Assembly: GCF_037975245.1 (NCBI RefSeq)
Contig: NC_092576.1
Span: forward strand, 27,109,611 to 27,173,610
DNA from: Apostichopus japonicus
Taxonomy: Eukaryota > Echinodermata > Holothuroidea > Aspidochirotida > Stichopodidae
DNA: 64,000 nt
Reading direction: 5' to 3'
The notes under the pieces: generated by a model
The model's input: the letters and a program-made list of their open reading frames with translations, nothing else
Told to the model about the DNA's origin: nothing
The model's database searches: none
Translations under genes and position numbers: made by a program
Shown here: one piece after another, positions 60,425-64,000 of the stretch
Position numbering within the stretch: position 1 is the first letter of the stretch
Layout of the letters: the number at the start of each line of letters is the position of its first letter

Positions 60425-63400
60425 GCCTCCCACCTGAGGATGTCACTTTATATCCTCCTACCTGAGGATGTCACTTTATTCCCTCCTTCCTGAGGATATC
60501 ACTTTATTCCCTCCTTCCTGAGGATATCACTTTATTTCCTCCTACCTGAGGATGTCACTTTTTTCCCTCCTACCTGAGGATGTCACTTTATTTCCTCCTA
60601 CCTGAGGATGTCACTTTATTTTCTCCTACCTGAGGATGTCACTTTATGGCCTCCTACCTGAGGATGTCACTTTATTTCCTCCTACCTGAGGATGTCACTT
60701 TATATCCTCCTACCTGAGGATGTCACTTGATATCCTCCTACCTATGGATGTCACTTTATATCCTCCTACCTGAGGATGTCACTTTATTTCCTCCTACCTG
60801 AGGAAGTCACTTTATTTCCTCCTACCGGAAGATGTCACTTTATTTCCTCCTACCTGAGGATGTCACTTTATATCCTCCTACCTATGGATGTCACTTTATT
60901 TCCTCCTACCTGAGGATGTCACTTTATTTCCTCCTACCTAAGGATGTCACTTTATTTCCTCCTACCTGAGGATGTCACTTTATTCCCTCCTTCCTGAGGA
61001 TGTCACTTTATTTCCTCCTACCTGAGGATGTCACTTTATTTCCTCCTACCTAAGGATGTCACTTTATTTCCTCCTTCCTGAGGATGTCACTTTATTTCCT
61101 CCTACCTGAGGATGTCACTTTATTTCCTCCTACCTGAGGATGTCACTTTATATCCTCCTACCTGAGGATGTCACATTATATCCTCCTACCTAAGGATGTC
61201 ACTTTATTTCCTCCTTCCTGAGGATGTCACTTTATTTCCTCCTACCTGAGGATGTCACTTTATATCCTCCTACCTGAGGATGTCACATTATTTCCTCCTA
61301 CCTGAGGAAGTCACTTTATTTCCTCCTACCGGAAGATGTCACTTTATTTCCTCCTACCTGAGGATGTCACTTTATTTCCTCCTACCTGAGGATGTCACTT
61401 TATATCCTCCTACCTAAGGATGTCACTTTATATCCTCCTACCTATGGATGTCACTTTATTTCCTCCTACGTGAGGATGCCACTTTATTTCCTCCTACCTG
61501 AGGATGTCACTTTATATCCTCCTACCTGAGGATGTCACTTTATTTCCTCCTACCTGAGGAAGTCACTTTATTTCCTCCTACCTATGGATGTCACTTTATA
61601 TCCTCCTACCTGAGGATGTCACTTTATTTCCTCCTACCTATGGATGTCACTTTATTTCCTCCTACCTGAGGATGCCACTTTATTTCCTCCTACCTGAGGA
61701 TGTCACTTTATATCCTCCTACCTGAGGATGTCACTTTATTTCCTCCTACCTGAGGAAGTCACTTTATTTCCTCCTACCGGAAGATGTCACTTTATTTCCT
61801 CCTACCTGAGGATGTCACTTTATATCCTCCTACCTATGGATGTCACTTTATTTCCTCCTACCTGAGGATGTCACTTTATTTCCTCCTACCTAAGGATGTC
61901 ACTTTATTTCCTCCTACCTGAGGATGTCACTTTATTCCCTCTTTCCTGAGGATGTCACTTTATTTCCTCCTACCTGAGGATGTCACTTTATTTCCTCCTA
62001 CCTAAGGATGTCACTTTATTTCCTCCTACCTAAGGATGTCACTTTATTCCCTCCTACCTAAGGATGTCACTTTATTTCCTCCTACCTAAGGATGTCACTT
62101 TATTTCCTCCTACCTAAGGATGTCAATTTATTCCCTCCTACCTAAGGATGTCACTTTATTCCCTTCTACAAGAGGATGTCACTTTATTTCCTCCCACCTA
62201 AGGATGTCACTTTATTTCCTCCTACCTGAGGATGTCACTTTATTTCCTCCTACCTGAGGATATCACTTTATTTCCTCCCACCTGAGGATGTCACTTTATA
62301 TCCTCCTACCTGCGGATGTCACTTTATTCCCTCCTTCCTGAGGATATCACTTTATTCCCTCCTTCCTGAGGATATCACTTTATTTCCTCCTACCTGAGGA
62401 TGTCACTTTTTTCCCTCCTACCTGAGGATGTCACTTTATTTCCTCCTACCTGAGGATGTCACTTTATTTTCTCCTACCTATGGATGTCACTTTATTTCCT
62501 CCTACCTGAGGATGCCAGTTTATTTCCTCCTACCTGAGGATGTCACTTTATATCCTCCTACCTGAGGATGTCACTTTATTTCCTCCTACCTGAGGAAGTC
62601 ACTTTATTTCCTCCTACCGGAAGATGTCACTTTATTTCCTCCTACCTGAGGATGTCACTTTATATCCTCCTACCTATGGATGTCACTTTATTTCCTCCTA
62701 CCTGAGGATGTCACTTTATTTCCTCCTACCTAAGGATGTCACTTTATTTCCTCCTACCTGAGGATGTCACTTTATGGCCTCCTACCTGAGGATGTCACTT
62801 TATTTCCTCCTACCTGAGGATGTCACTTTATTTCCTCCTACCTGAGGATGTCACTTTATATCCTCCTACCTGAGGATGTCACTTTATATCCTCCTACCTA
62901 TGGATGTCACTTTATATCCTCCTACCTGAGGATGTCACTTTATATCCTCCTACCTAAGGATGTCACTTTATTTCCTCCTACCTGAGGATGTCACTTTATT
63001 TCCTCCTACCTGAGGATGTCACTTTATATCCTCCTACCTGAGGATGTCACTTTATATCCTCCTACCTATGGATGTCACTTTATTTCCTCCTACCTGAGGA
63101 TGTCACTTTATTTCCTCCTACCTGAGGATGTCACTTTATATCCTCCTACCTGAGGATGTCACTTTATTTCCTCCTTCCTGAGGATGTCACTTTATTTCCT
63201 CCTACCTGAGCATGTCACTTTATATCCTCCTACCTGAGGAAGTCACTTTATTTCCTCCTACCGGAAGATGTCACTTTATTTCCTCCTACCTGAGGATGTC
63301 ACTTTATATCCTCCTACCTATGGATGTCACTTTATTTCCTCCTACCTGAGGATGTCACTTTATTTCCTCCTACCTAAGGATGTCACTTTATTTCCTCCTA

Positions 63401-64000
63401 CCTGAGGATGTCACTTTATTCCCTCCTTCCTGAGGATGTCACTTTATTTCCTCCTACCTGAGGATGTCACTTTATTTCCTCCTACCTAAGGATGTCACTT
63501 TATTTCCTCCTACCTAAGGATGTCACTTTATTCCCTCCTACCTAAGGATGTCACTTTATTCCCTCCTACCTGAGGATGTCACTTTATTTCCTCCTACCTA
63601 AGGATGTCACTTTATTTCCTCCAACCTAAGGATGTCACTTTATTTCCTCCTACCTATGGATGTCACTTTATTTCCTCCTACCTGAGGATGTCACTTTATT
63701 TCCTCCTACCTAAGGATGTCACTTTATTTCCTCCTACCTGAGGATGTCACTTTATTTCCTCCTACCTGAGGATGTCACTTTATTTCCTCCCACCTGAGGA
63801 TGTCACTTTATATCCTCCTACCTGAGGATGTCACTTTATTCCCTCCTTCCTGAGGATATCACTTTATTCCCTCCTTCCTGAGGATATCACTTTATTTCCT
63901 CCTACCTGAGGATGTCACTTTTTTCCCTCCTACCTGAGGATGTCACTTTATTTCCTCCTACCTGAGGATGTCACTTTATTTTCTCCTACCTGAGGATGTC
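60425..64000 (+). repeat. 4734-bp higher-order repeat, copy 3, internally deleted and cut by the window end
   Basis: Starts at the fourth TTTTGCC. Downstream markers arrive 4006 bp, not 4734 bp, after those of copy 2 (CATTAT 61174, TTCTACAAG 62164). This shows an in-register loss of 728 bp (26 monomers) with a join near 60740-60780. One member of the TCACATTAT doublet is lost with it. The copy runs off the window. Confidence 0.9.

Larger units (their letters stand above)
11061..64000 (+). repeat. 28-bp satellite array, right flank (about 1890 monomers)
   Basis: An unbroken head-to-tail array with one orientation throughout and no unrelated insertion seen. Monomers vary by a few substitutions. 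Length changes are rare: a 2-bp loss at 28381, 34343 and 38989 (GATGTATATATT) and a 2-bp gain at 47511, 50957, 55691 and 60425 (TTATTTTGCC). The plus strand is pyrimidine-rich, and the common monomer contains no CpG. Every frame is closed at short intervals, so it is non-coding. The array continues past the window end. The entries that follow divide it by higher-order structure. Confidence 0.99.

Noticed and set aside
11061-64000. CRISPR array
   Set aside because: The 28-bp repeats abut directly, with no unique spacers, leader or cas genes, and the context is eukaryotic.

Overview
The window is eukaryotic, almost certainly metazoan, satellite DNA. It consists of a very long head-to-tail array of a 28-bp monomer interrupted once by a complete Ty3/gypsy-type (Metaviridae) LTR retrotransposon. 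No host protein gene, tRNA or rRNA is visible, and nothing is bacterial. The species cannot be named from the sequence. The retrotransposon (CCHC gag, PR-RT-RNase H-IN pol, no env) and the CpG-poor satellite fit an invertebrate or lower-vertebrate genome.

Layout. 1-1811: satellite, about 65 monomers. 1812-11060: retrotransposon of 9249 bp. It has two 745-bp LTRs that look identical by eye (1812-2556 and 10316-11060), a 4-bp CTCC target duplication, a primer-binding site directly after the 5' LTR, a leader with a possible intron, gag (3212-4162), pol in the -1 frame (to 9066), a 1.25-kb AT-rich 3' region, and a hairpin plus polypurine tract directly before the 3' LTR. 11061-64000: satellite again, about 1890 monomers, with no other insertion seen.

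Element logic. Pol has no usable start: its first in-frame ATG (4807) lies downstream of the protease. Reading through the gag stop would hit TGA at 4193. Pol must therefore come from a -1 frameshift. The 34-nt overlap holds a heptamer GAATTTT (4150-4156), a 6-nt spacer and a 14-bp hairpin (4163-4199), which is the classic layout of a programmed -1 frameshift signal. Pol keeps its expected catalytic acidic residues but has unusual features: HHDD instead of YxDD in RT, a DD34E integrase with an atypical end to the core, a long RNase H-integrase linker, and about 195 residues of unassigned C-terminus.

Satellite logic. Diagnostic monomer variants (TTAACTT, GATATTAC, TCACATTAT, TTTTGCC, TTCTACAAG and 2-bp indels) recur at fixed spacings: 952, 1148, 2240, 2576, 2912, 3192, 4646, 4734 and 5962 bp. 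All are multiples of 28 bp once the 2-bp indels are counted. The array is thus a nested, overlapping set of higher-order repeats, with two regimes meeting near 44 kb. Several paralogous higher-order copies retain the uninterrupted version of the retrotransposon target site, so the insertion probably post-dates that amplification.
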